DNA of 29,690 bases from a virus. Within the stretch, counting starts at the first letter, position 1. Each line of letters begins with the position of its first letter. The stretch covers positions 1-29,690 of IMG/VR virus record IMGVR_UViG_3300049793_000187; one strand, written 5' to 3'. Both the position numbers and the translations under genes were made by a program. The notes beneath the pieces were generated by a model. That model made no database searches. It was not told where the DNA came from and saw only the letters and a list, made by a program, of their open reading frames with translations. Shown in pieces: positions 1 to 6,871 of this stretch.

Positions 1-82
1 GATAATACAATTTAGTTGGTAGCAATTTCTCTAATGCTATATACATAGGAATTGAATCTCCTTCTTAGAATATCGTTTTCTT

Positions 83-94
83 AACTAAAATATT
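83..94 (+). promoter_or_regulatory. Degenerate promoter-like site (AACT-N6-TT)
   Basis: AACT, six bases, then TT. It differs from the window consensus AACA-N6-TAG at the fourth position and after the spacer, but it lies about 30 bases before the ATG at 123, the usual leader length here. A second AACT copy with the same TTAACTAAAA context occurs at 19907. Weak on its own. Confidence 0.3.
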
Positions 95-122
95 GTTATC
101 AATACTTTTTATAGATTTAATT

Positions 123-737
123 ATGGAAATATATAATTTTTATGCTCAAAATAAACTTCAAGAGAAGGAATCATATGTGAGAGAATTTGAAACCTATTCT
201 ATTAACAATAAATGTAAAATTCCATTTCTTACACGCTTTTATCAGCAAAAGCCTTTGTCATCTTCTTCTAGAGATATTTTCTCAGAAAATGAATTTTTCG
301 ACACCAATGCAAATAATAAACATGTTCAAATACCAAAATCTATAGTAAAAAATGTTAATATTGATACTTGGATGGTAGGCGTTGAATATAAAAAAATAAA
401 TGATTTGAAAATAGCAGCTTCATTACCTTTCAAAGAAGGTGATCTTGAGCTTTCTAAAATAGGTATGGACTTTGTAATGGGAATAATCCAAAAGTATCAT
501 AAGCAGAAAATGGCTTATTACTTTAAAACTTGTAAAGATTTTGTAGATAAAGTAGCTAGTGAAGATTACCTCTTGGAAGTTACTGCTTTAGATGATGCAA
601 GAGACTTGTTCATTATCGCTAATAAAGCAGATTACAACAAGAAAGTTATTAATCCATTCAATAAACCTGTTACTATTTATCAAGAGTTTTGGATGGTTAA
701 TCTATCTAGAATCTTTAATGGAAATTCCTTAAGTTAG
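123..737 (+). CDS. Unknown phage protein (204 aa)
   Basis: I do not recognise this protein. From the ATG at 123 it is 204 residues, mixed alpha/beta in appearance, with no signal peptide, membrane segment or catalytic motif that I can see. An in-frame TTG at 93 would add ten hydrophobic residues, but it has no Shine-Dalgarno sequence, and a degenerate promoter-like site (83-94) would place the transcript start right at 93, so I prefer 123. There is no good ribosome site for 123 either. It ends with TAG and is followed by a long non-coding stretch rather than another gene. Codon use (AGA, ATA, CTT) is that of the AT-rich majority of this genome. The reading frame is convincing by length; the function is open. 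Confidence 0.7.
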   Translation: MEIYNFYAQNKLQEKESYVREFETYSINNKCKIPFLTRFYQQKPLSSSSRDIFSENEFFDTNANNKHVQIPKSIVKNVNIDTWMVGVEYKKINDLKIAASLPFKEGDLELSKIGMDFVMGIIQKYHKQKMAYYFKTCKDFVDKVASEDYLLEVTALDDARDLFIIANKADYNKKVINPFNKPVTIYQEFWMVNLSRIFNGNSLS

Positions 738-755
738 TAATTTCAATTCTTTAAT

Positions 756-768
756 AACAATTCGTTAG
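756..768 (+). promoter_or_regulatory. AR9-like promoter motif AACA-N6-TAG
   Basis: Exact match (AACA-ATTCGT-TAG). Initiation at the T after the spacer would give a transcript beginning near 766. The next gene starts only at 1125, so this site would make either a separate small RNA or an unusually long leader (about 360 bases). Confidence 0.6.
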
Positions 769-1124
769 CCATAGACAAATTTTTTCTGCACAAGTAACTT
801 CTTTACAAGTACATGGAACGTAATTGACCCTCTCCAGTTCAGAACCGAGGGGGCAGGGGGTGCTTGCAATTTATTATCTAAAGGGTTCTTTAGTCTAAAA
901 AATTATAATTATTCCATTAAATAATATAATAACGTATTTTTATTATCTAACGATAATAAAAATACTAAATACAAACATTATTGGTAAAACCATTAAAAAA
1001 CTATAAATAATAATTGTTTAAAGAAAATTCTTTAAAAATAAAATAAATTTTAGATAATACATATATAATACTTATGTAGAGAAAAGATTTTTGAAAACAG
1101 AAAGAAAAACGTTAGGAGGAAATA
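766..1124 (+). ncRNA. Candidate non-coding RNA or long structured leader
   Basis: This stretch holds no credible reading frame. It follows an exact promoter motif (756-768). At 828-860 is a C-rich/G-rich element in otherwise very AT-rich DNA: CCCTC at 828-832 can pair with GAGGG at about 847-851, the loop contains the palindrome GTTCAGAAC, and two five-G runs follow. Further on are a short hairpin CTAAAG/CTTTAG (about 881-896) and a perfect 14-bp AT-rich hairpin (arms 934-947 and 952-965, loop TAAC). A TATAAT hexamer lies at 1064-1069 without an obvious -35. Whether the RNA stops at the 934-965 hairpin, which has no U-run, or continues into the 1125 gene cannot be told from sequence. Confidence 0.35.
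934..965. repeat. Perfect 14-bp inverted repeat, 4-base loop
   Basis: Arms 934-947 and 952-965 are exact reverse complements around TAAC. Almost pure A/T, so it could be cruciform-prone DNA, a weak two-way terminator or an RNA hairpin. No U-tract follows on either strand beyond the arm itself. Confidence 0.75.
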
Positions 1125-1760
1125 TTGTTAACGTTTAAAGAAGATATTGATAATGAATTAAAAGAATATGTTGAAGATATACGATATCATAATGATAAAG
1201 AAGAAAGTTTGAAATTACTTAATGGAGTTCTTACTTTCTCCAATGTATACAATGTAGATACTAAATCATATATTGAAATGAAGATTAGAAATCCATATGA
1301 TCTTTCAACCAATCTTATTATTAAATTGGATTATATAGAATTTGTAAGAGCATTAGCTGGATCCAGAGAAGCTAAATGCCAATTATTTAGCAGAAAAGGA
1401 GTTGAGAATCTTCTTAGATTGAAACAGAAGGTTTATCTTACTGCTACATTTACTCTTGGTACGTTGAGAGGTATTAAGCGTAAAGATCAGAATAAAATGT
1501 CATCAATTGAATCTTTAGCTAATGATATCAAAGATGATAAATGGTTTATGAATGTAATTGAAGATCTAAAAATTAACTATGTTCCTGGAGACAGAGTTGA
1601 ATTTGAAGATTTTAATCATCTTGCTAAGAAAATGCATGAAACATTAGAAAAGAATAGTAAAGCTAAAGATGAAGAAGAAATTGATCTTACTGTGATTTAC
1701 TCAAGATACTTAGAATATACAAAGGAAAATCTTGAACAACCACTAAAGGTAGATCTATGA
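1125..1760 (+). CDS. Unknown phage protein (211 aa), first gene of a two-gene operon
   Basis: Starts with TTG at 1125; the choice is supported by a near-perfect AGGAGG at 1114-1119, one of the best ribosome sites in the window. The protein is charged and mostly helical, with Lys/Glu-rich stretches (for example residues 170-187) and no membrane segment. I see no family motif. Its stop overlaps the next gene's start in the arrangement ATGA, so it is translationally coupled to the Ham1-like pyrophosphatase, which hints at a role in nucleotide metabolism or early takeover, but this is context only. No exact promoter motif lies directly upstream; transcription could come from 756 or from a TATAAT-like box at 1064. 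Confidence 0.8.
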   Translation: MLTFKEDIDNELKEYVEDIRYHNDKEESLKLLNGVLTFSNVYNVDTKSYIEMKIRNPYDLSTNLIIKLDYIEFVRALAGSREAKCQLFSRKGVENLLRLKQKVYLTATFTLGTLRGIKRKDQNKMSSIESLANDIKDDKWFMNVIEDLKINYVPGDRVEFEDFNHLAKKMHETLEKNSKAKDEEEIDLTVIYSRYLEYTKENLEQPLKVDL

Positions 1761-2806
1761 GTAAACTCGATTTTGATCAAAAGATTATAGCTGATTATCA
1801 TTATTCTAATATACGTAGAGAAATTGAAGATATAAGGCATAAGACAAGAGACTTTAATATTGGTTATGCTACTTCAAATTTTGCTAAGAAGTTTAATGAT
1901 ACTGAAGGTTGTGAATTTGATAAAATAACTATTTGGCTAGCTACTAAAAATGACCGTAAGGTTAAAGAATTCTCTGAGTTTTTCAAGACTAATATTCTTC
2001 ATGAAAGAATAAGAGACTTGTTTGATGTAAAGCGTGTTGAATTTGATATACCTGAAATTGATGAACCGCATGATACTTATAGAGCAAATTCAGAGCACAA
2101 AGCAACAAAAACTCTTAAAAGCTTTGAGCAAACACCTTATATGAAGAATTTTACTTTTACTGATTTTCTTTTGACAGATGATTCAGGCTTTCAGAATAAC
2201 TCAATTTATAATAATTATAGAGGGCTTATGGGAGTCAAAAGTAAACGTTTGACTGAAATGTGTCCCGGTGTAAGACAAGAAGCTAATATGTATGACATAA
2301 TAAATGAACTTAAAGAACTAAAGAAAGTAAAGAATCTTACTTCTGAAGATGAAAAGAAGTTCATTACTGGTAGAATAAATGATACTAAGAATAAAATGGA
2401 TGGTGTCTTCTCTGGTATTTATGATCATGAAGATAATAACAAAGTATTTGCACATTTAATAAGAAAGATTCTTGAAGAAAATCAATTGAATAATTATACA
2501 TTTGATTTTACTTCTTTCTTTACAGCTAGTCTTACTTGTCTACCAATTATCAAGTTTAGCCAAAAAAATAATTTTATTATTAATGAAGAATGCACTCTTA
2601 ATGGTAGACTTAACCTTGAAGCAGTTTTCAATGAAAGAACGAGAGAAGGTAAATATGCCTATAACTCTTTCTTAAATATAGTTTATTCTGGCGAAGTTAT
2701 AAATTATGGTGATTTATATAATCAGGATGCTTTCTATATAAACCATAGAAACAAAGCTTTTGCAAGTATATTGTTAAAAATTTTACGTTTTATTTTCATT
2801 GCTTAG
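1757..2806 (+). CDS. Ham1/RdgB-like (ITPase-family) NTP pyrophosphatase, enlarged
   Basis: Several family motifs appear in the right order. Residues 60-70 read IWLATKNDRKV, matching the family's N-terminal T-x-N-x-x-K nucleotide-binding loop (T63, N65, K68). Residues around 108-117 (TYRANSEHKA) match the 'TFEENALIKA' helix. DDSGF with D141-D142 matches the catalytic 'ADDSGL' loop, followed by RGLMGVKSKR for 'PGVYSARYAG'. Near the C-terminus INHRNKA matches 'SHRGKAL'. Family members hydrolyse non-canonical (d)NTPs such as dITP or XTP to monophosphate and pyrophosphate. At 349 residues it is far longer than the usual ~200, with an extra N-terminal ~55 residues and a large middle insertion (about 165-270). 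Coupled to the preceding gene by ATGA. The intact C-terminal motif argues that the TAG stop is genuine. Substrate unknown; it may clean the pool or serve a modified nucleotide. Confidence 0.75.
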   Translation: MSKLDFDQKIIADYHYSNIRREIEDIRHKTRDFNIGYATSNFAKKFNDTEGCEFDKITIWLATKNDRKVKEFSEFFKTNILHERIRDLFDVKRVEFDIPEIDEPHDTYRANSEHKATKTLKSFEQTPYMKNFTFTDFLLTDDSGFQNNSIYNNYRGLMGVKSKRLTEMCPGVRQEANMYDIINELKELKKVKNLTSEDEKKFITGRINDTKNKMDGVFSGIYDHEDNNKVFAHLIRKILEENQLNNYTFDFTSFFTASLTCLPIIKFSQKNNFIINEECTLNGRLNLEAVFNERTREGKYAYNSFLNIVYSGEVINYGDLYNQDAFYINHRNKAFASILLKILRFIFIA

Positions 2807-2901
2807 TGCGAAAGATTTAGGAAGTTTGTTCAAGAAAAAACATTGTAAAAATAGTTAAGAAAATACCTTAAAAAGGATTTTGCATTGTCATTAAGGGACT
2901 C

Positions 2902-2914
2902 AACAGAAGAATAC
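2902..2914 (+). promoter_or_regulatory. Promoter-like motif AACA-N6-TAC
   Basis: AACA-GAAGAA-TAC fits the looser AACA-N6-TW form. It is the best candidate in the 266-base gap before the gene at 3073 and would give a leader of about 160 bases. Confidence 0.4.
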
Positions 2915-3001
2915 AGAAGTGCATTATGTATCTGACAAAGTTAACTTCAAACTTGCAGATATATAATTAGAGGGCATAAGAGTCTTCTAGGTCAAACCCC
3001 T

Positions 3002-3041
3002 GTTACACTGACCATGTAACGATTACAAAGCATAGTTATGC
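3002..3041 (+). promoter_or_regulatory. Inverted repeats in the leader of the 3073 gene
   Basis: GTTAC (3002-3006) and GTAAC (3016-3020) face each other across nine bases, followed by the palindrome GCATAGTTATGC (3030-3041). A GTTAC/GTAAC pair also brackets the capsid promoter (15223-15233). These may be leader hairpins or a binding site. Confidence 0.35.
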
Positions 3042-3072
3042 AAAAAAATTTTTAAAAGGAAAAAGAAACAAA

Positions 3073-3969
3073 ATGGCTTTGAATCCGAAAGTTGCAGCAA
3101 AGCTTGCTGCGAAGAAACCCGCTGTTGTTGCAAAGAAGCCTGTCGCCGCCGCTGCTGAAGAAGTAGTTGAGGAAGTAACTGAAACTGTTGAAGAAGTTAC
3201 TGAACAGGTTGATGATGTTCCTGTTGATGAGCAAGTTGATGAAAACGGCGAACCGATTGCCGAAGCTGAGCCGGAACCTGCTCCTGTCGTTGCAAAGAAG
3301 CCGGTCGGTCGTCCTGCAAAGGCTCCCGCTGCTCCTGTCGCTGCAAAGGTAGTTGCAAAGCCGGTTGTTGCTGCAAAGCCCGCTCCTGCCGTGGCCGCTA
3401 AGCCTGCTGCAAAGCCGGTTGTAGCTGCAAAGGTAGCTCCGAAGGTTGCCGCTAAGCCTGCAAAGACTGCTGCTGAACCTGTGGAAAAGGGTAAGTCTAT
3501 GTTCTCCGGTGCACGCAAGGCTCGTGAAGCCCGTGTTTACGAAGATGGTAGCTGGCTGCCCCGCGATGAACTGATGCATCGCTTTCAGGTTGCTCTGCAG
3601 GTTGACGAAGAATTCAAGGATGTGCAAAAGTCACAGCTTGATCGTCTGATTGGTCTTTTCGAAAATTTCATTGTTGAAATTCTTCAGAATCATGACATTC
3701 GTCTGTTTGGTATCAAGACCAAGCGTTCTTATGTCGCCGACCGTCTCTATGAACCGACAACGGCTCTGGACAAGGTTGCTACAAATTATCATACTCTGGT
3801 TAGTGCCCACACCAAGGTTTCTATTACTTGGGCTTTCGACAAGACTTCCACTCACGGCGCTCTGGCCGAAGATGGTTCTCTGATTGAAGGTCGTTGGGAG
3901 GAAGATGGCGAATTTACGCCGGGCACCTGGATCAACAAGCAGAAGGGTGAGTTTACTCCTGCTGAATAA
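3073..3969 (+). CDS. Ala/Lys/Pro-rich chromatin-like protein with HU-like C-terminal domain
   Basis: 298 residues in distinct blocks. Residues 1-27 are Ala/Lys/Pro-rich, 28-72 acidic (Glu/Val/Asp), 73-135 again Ala/Lys/Pro-rich with an AT-hook-like VGRPAK (78-83). From about 160 a folded domain follows whose layout resembles HU/IHF: a helix beginning LPRDELMHRF, a second helix LDRLIGLFENFIVEIL, the turn IRLFGIKT at the place of HU's 'VxLxGFGTF', a putative arm with a proline, and a returning strand. The last 30 residues repeat a G-x-W/E-x-F-T-P-type pattern. I infer a DNA-binding nucleoid protein; the HU relation is by eye. It shares a 25-base identical stretch (3394-3418 and 14364-14388) with the HU gene at 14013. 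Codons are GC-rich, implying high expression. It has its own terminator. Confidence 0.8.
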   Translation: MALNPKVAAKLAAKKPAVVAKKPVAAAAEEVVEEVTETVEEVTEQVDDVPVDEQVDENGEPIAEAEPEPAPVVAKKPVGRPAKAPAAPVAAKVVAKPVVAAKPAPAVAAKPAAKPVVAAKVAPKVAAKPAKTAAEPVEKGKSMFSGARKAREARVYEDGSWLPRDELMHRFQVALQVDEEFKDVQKSQLDRLIGLFENFIVEILQNHDIRLFGIKTKRSYVADRLYEPTTALDKVATNYHTLVSAHTKVSITWAFDKTSTHGALAEDGSLIEGRWEEDGEFTPGTWINKQKGEFTPAE

Positions 3970-3996
3970 GTTTGCTTAGTTAGTAAGTTCCGCATT

Positions 3997-4030
3997 ATCC
4001 CTCAAGGCTTAAAAACCCTTGAGGGATTTG
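3997..4030 (+). terminator. Rho-independent terminator after the 3073 gene
   Basis: Eleven-bp stem ATCCCTCAAGG/CCTTGAGGGAT (3997-4007 with 4017-4027) with a short T tail. Confidence 0.75.
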
Positions 4031-4103
4031 TGTAACACTAAAAAGGTTACTTTGTTTGTCATGTCAAGGTAGTATCTTGTTGCATATTTGACAAGGAGAA
4101 AAC

Positions 4104-4448
4104 ATGACCAAACTAAACAAACTTAGGTCTAGAGCAAGTAGAAGAAAGGCATTGAATTTCTTTAAGTTCAATTCCATAAGCAAAATCTTCAAAAAGAAAG
4201 AAAGAAAGACTTCGAAGAGATATGTCGAAATTCAAGACATTTATTTTACTCTTCAAAAAGTCAACTACCAAAAGCATGATTTGAATTTCGAAGCCTTTGA
4301 AAGTCAATTTAGTATTCTTGAAGCACTAAGTAAAACTAGTATATTGAGTGAATTTCAAAAGCAGTTGTTTTCAAAAACTATAAAAAAATTTGTAAAAGAA
4401 GTTTTGATAAAAGCTGTAAGAATAACGTTGTCAATTGTTAAATTCTGA
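4104..4448 (+). CDS. Small basic protein of unknown function (114 aa)
   Basis: A strong ribosome site (AAGGAG at about 4092-4097) precedes the ATG. The first 40 residues are very rich in Lys and Arg (RSRASRRKA, FKKKERKTSKR), and the rest is helical with regular hydrophobic spacing. That would suit nucleic-acid binding, but no known fold is recognisable. It is a single-gene unit: it lies between the terminator at 3997 and a hairpin terminator at 4525. A short inverted repeat CTTGT/ACAAG (about 4076-4095) overlaps the region just before the ribosome site and might affect its access. No exact AACA-N6-TAG motif was found upstream. Confidence 0.65.
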   Translation: MTKLNKLRSRASRRKALNFFKFNSISKIFKKKERKTSKRYVEIQDIYFTLQKVNYQKHDLNFEAFESQFSILEALSKTSILSEFQKQLFSKTIKKFVKEVLIKAVRITLSIVKF

Positions 4449-4514
4449 TCTTTTGAAATTCAATCCCATATATAATCTTTGGGTAGACATGAAAATCAAA
4501 ACATCTATGCATTG

Positions 4515-4527
4515 AACGGAAAGGTAG
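4515..4527 (+). promoter_or_regulatory. Degenerate promoter-like site AACG-N6-TAG before the RNAP gene
   Basis: AACG-GAAAGG-TAG has one mismatch to the consensus, at the fourth position. Initiation near 4525 would give a 53-base leader for the RNAP gene that opens with the hairpin at 4525-4549. Confidence 0.35.
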
Positions 4528-4556
4528 GCCATTCCTCTTGAATGGTCTATTTTTTT
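4525..4556 (+). terminator. Terminator hairpin between 4104 gene and RNAP gene
   Basis: Nine-bp stem (4525-4533 with 4541-4549, one G-U pair), seven-base loop, then seven T residues (4550-4556). It terminates the 4104 unit. It lies only 21 bases before the RNAP start, so it could also attenuate RNAP expression. Confidence 0.75.
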
Positions 4557-4577
4557 ACAAACTGGCAGAGAAAAAGT

Positions 4578-6410
4578 ATGACAGAAACAAAAGTAAGCGA
4601 GGTAGATTTTACTTGTATAAGAGAAAAGGATTATGAAACCATAAATTCTCTTACAGAGGAAATTTTCAATATTATTTTGGATGATGTAGAAGTAAGAAAG
4701 GAAAAACTTCTATGCTCCATAGATGAAGAGAATTTTGTTGAACTTTCTTTCGGTCAGCTGCTAATAGCACTAATTGCTATTAAAGCTCTTATTCTTGTAG
4801 AAAGAGATTTAACAACAAAAGACTTTCTTATCATAAAAGAACAAGAAGATGCTCCTAAGAAGCTTAAAGCTTATTTTGATAAAGTAATTAAAGAATATGA
4901 TGGTGAACATAATTACGAAGTAAAAGAAATGATAGCTGACTGTCTTGAGCAGCTTGCTACTTATATGTATAAATTCAATGAGGTTAAAGGTAATACTATT
5001 AATCTTTTTGATATGTTCAAAATGGCAAGAGAAGATCCTGAATTACATGCTATATTGAATTTCAAAATCAATGAAAAGCTTCAGTTTCATGATATGGAAG
5101 AATCAGTAAAGCAACAATGTAATTTGCTTGTAAAAAAGATTATGGATCATGGAAACAATTGTTATGCAGATACTTTGAAGTCTGTTTCAATTAGACAATT
5201 TCAGCAAGTATTTGTCAATATTTCTTTGAAACCAGATTTATATGGTAATATCTATCCAAAACCGATTAATACTTCTTTTCTTAGAGGTATGAGAGATGAT
5301 ACAGACTATTTTATTAATGCTATGGGTGCTAGAAAAGCCCTTATCATTAATTCAAGTATGGTAAGAAATGCTGGTTATTTGTCAAGAAAACTTTCTCTTC
5401 TTGTTCTTAATCAAACTCTTTCAGAAACTTATGATTGTAAAACTCCTTATCCTATTCATTTCGATGTTGATGATAAGAAGATTCTTGGCAGACTTGATAA
5501 TCGTTATTATGAAGGTGAAGGTGGTAAAATCAAACTTATAAGAGCCGAAGACGAGCATCTTATAGGAATGAGAGTAAAGCTTCGTTCTCCAATTACCTGC
5601 ACTCTTCCAGGAAATGAAATTTGTAAAGTGTGCTATGGTGCACTTCATAAAATCAATAATCTTAGCATTGGTCTTGCTGGTGTACTTATTCTTACTGAAC
5701 AGATTACTCAGTCACTTCTTAGTAGTAAACACCTTCTTCAAATTAATGCGTCAAGAGTTGAAATTTCTGGTGACTTGACTTATTTCTTTGAACTTGATAA
5801 AGATATTCTTTGTGCAAGAGATGACTATACTATTACATTCGAATCTCCTCTTGAAAATGAAGATACTGGACAGTTCTATATTGATCAATTTACAGTTCAC
5901 CATGATGGTAAAGAATTTCCTATCAATCTTGAAGGTATTGAACTTCTTGTTGATCCTATCATAAATAATCTTGCAATGACTAATACAGATGAAACTGTAA
6001 ATGTATTAGCAGATCAAGAAGTATTTAAGATAAATATTGAAAATACTGAATTGTCAACTCCGCTTAAAAAGCTTCTTAAGAAGCTAGAAAGTGATGAAAA
6101 GCTTAATGAAGTACAGTCAATATCCTATCTTCTTTTGGATCTTTTGACTTTGTTGGAAAAAAGTAATATTAGTAGTGCAAGTGTCAATATTGAATTGATA
6201 CTTAGAGAGATGCTTCGTGATATAAATGATATTCAACGCCGTCCTCTCAATTTCTATGATTCAGATAATTACCGTTTTGTAAAGCTTCAAAGTGCATTGT
6301 TACATAATCCTTCAGCAGCCGTAACTCTTGCATTTGAAAGAATAAAGTTTGTAATTGAAAATAACCTCTTCCAAAAAGATTCTGATTCTATTATTGATTC
6401 TCTCTACTAA
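4578..6410 (+). CDS. Phage RNA polymerase beta-prime subunit, C-terminal half
   Basis: Part of a multisubunit DNA-dependent RNA polymerase of the phiKZ/AR9 type. From the ATG at 4578 (610 residues) a bridge-helix region is clear: SFLRG (from 233), YFINAMGARKA with GARK at 250-253, and AGYLSRKL. All four cysteines of the second zinc site of bacterial beta-prime are kept: C287 (DCKTP), C341, C349 and C352 (ITC...ICKVCYG). The trigger-helix segment follows, aligning with E. coli 'AQSIGEPGTQLTMRTFH', and the catalytic histidine is retained (H385 in SSKHLL). The catalytic NADFDGD loop is absent, so the N-terminal half must be encoded elsewhere, as in phiKZ-like phages. An in-frame ATG at 4542 lies inside a terminator hairpin, which is why I use 4578. 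Followed closely by the 6477 gene. Whether this is the virion or non-virion enzyme cannot be decided here. Confidence 0.93.
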   Translation: MTETKVSEVDFTCIREKDYETINSLTEEIFNIILDDVEVRKEKLLCSIDEENFVELSFGQLLIALIAIKALILVERDLTTKDFLIIKEQEDAPKKLKAYFDKVIKEYDGEHNYEVKEMIADCLEQLATYMYKFNEVKGNTINLFDMFKMAREDPELHAILNFKINEKLQFHDMEESVKQQCNLLVKKIMDHGNNCYADTLKSVSIRQFQQVFVNISLKPDLYGNIYPKPINTSFLRGMRDDTDYFINAMGARKALIINSSMVRNAGYLSRKLSLLVLNQTLSETYDCKTPYPIHFDVDDKKILGRLDNRYYEGEGGKIKLIRAEDEHLIGMRVKLRSPITCTLPGNEICKVCYGALHKINNLSIGLAGVLILTEQITQSLLSSKHLLQINASRVEISGDLTYFFELDKDILCARDDYTITFESPLENEDTGQFYIDQFTVHHDGKEFPINLEGIELLVDPIINNLAMTNTDETVNVLADQEVFKINIENTELSTPLKKLLKKLESDEKLNEVQSISYLLLDLLTLLEKSNISSASVNIELILREMLRDINDIQRRPLNFYDSDNYRFVKLQSALLHNPSAAVTLAFERIKFVIENNLFQKDSDSIIDSLY

Positions 6411-6454
6411 GCGTAATTCTTTAAAGAATGAAAATATATAATTAAATTAGTATT

Positions 6455-6466
6455 AACAACTACTAG
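6455..6466 (+). promoter_or_regulatory. Promoter-like motif with 5-base spacer
   Basis: AACA-ACTAC-TAG: correct elements but one base short. A start here would leave only about 13 bases before the ATG at 6477, with AGGG inside the leader as ribosome site. Confidence 0.35.
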
Positions 6467-6476
6467 GGCTAATAAA

Positions 6477-6812
6477 ATGACTCCTGTTTTTGATAGATAT
6501 TGGAGAAGCATCTCTCATGATATTGTAAAGGTAGAAAATATAACACCTTTCAAAGAAAGAGATGCTTTAACAAAACACAATCCATTATTGAAAAGTCTTG
6601 GTGAGATTATATTTAAAATGGAAGCTGGAGAAGCTATTAGAATTCCTGCTAAATCATCTTCCATTTATGATATAAAGTCTGCTCTTACACGAGTAGTTGG
6701 AGCTTATAACTTTCTCAACCAAGACAGACATATTTCAATGCATACAAGTATAAAAAGAAATGCTGAAATTCTTAAATGTGATCCTTGCTTTGTATTGGTA
6801 AGGAGATATTAA
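6477..6812 (+). CDS. Unknown phage protein (111 aa)
   Basis: A short soluble protein, unrecognised. It has a basic, helix-forming middle (SSIYDIKSALTRVVGAYNFLNQ, split here as SSIYDIKSALTR and VVGAYNFLNQ) and ends in an Arg/Tyr pair. AGGG at 6465-6468 is a plausible ribosome site. It follows the RNAP gene by 66 bases and may be co-transcribed with it or have its own start. The stop codon is embedded in the terminator stem at 6811, so this is certainly the last gene of its unit. Confidence 0.75.
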   Translation: MTPVFDRYWRSISHDIVKVENITPFKERDALTKHNPLLKSLGEIIFKMEAGEAIRIPAKSSSIYDIKSALTRVVGAYNFLNQDRHISMHTSIKRNAEILKCDPCFVLVRRY

Positions 6813-6829
6813 GGCCCTCGGGCCTTTTT
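6811..6829 (+). terminator. Compact Rho-independent terminator
   Basis: Stem AAGGCC/GGCCTT around a CTCG tetraloop, followed by TTTTTA; it overlaps the TAA of the preceding gene. Confidence 0.85.
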
Positions 6830-6835
6830 ATTGTA

Positions 6836-6848
6836 AACATTATGGTAA
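6836..6848 (+). promoter_or_regulatory. AR9-like promoter motif AACA-N6-TAA
   Basis: AACA-TTATGG-TAA immediately after the preceding terminator, 26 bases before the preferred deaminase start at 6872. Confidence 0.5.
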
Positions 6849-6871
6849 TAATGGAGTCCGGGAAGTTTTCA

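Noticed and set aside
847-860. G-quadruplex
   Set aside because: Only two G-runs; at best a weak two-layer structure.
820-870. tRNA-like look of the G/C-rich block (GGTTCTGAAC on the minus strand)
   Set aside because: No acceptor, D or anticodon arms can be assembled around it on either strand.
2790-2830. Possible frameshift or stop readthrough at the end of the Ham1-like gene (TAG)
   Set aside because: The family's C-terminal HR motif is present just before the stop, so the protein looks complete; TAG stops also end other complete genes, which also speaks against TAG recoding as in Lak-type phages.
3090-3470. Tandem repeat or CRISPR-like array
   Set aside because: The repetition is codon-level Ala/Lys/Pro coding without regular spacers.
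3036-3627. Long open frames on the minus strand opposite the Ala/Lys/Pro gene
   Set aside because: They are the complement of low-complexity alanine and lysine codons, which rarely create stops; there is no ribosome site, and the plus-strand protein has a folded domain.
4542-4577. Upstream in-frame ATG for the RNAP gene
   Set aside because: It lies in the arm of a terminator hairpin and would add a Phe/Trp-rich leader unrelated to RNAP; no ribosome site.
6785-6871. Upstream starts for the deaminase
   Set aside because: They overlap the previous gene and a terminator, or lie almost at the predicted transcript start; 6872 fits the motif spacing and a GGAAG site.
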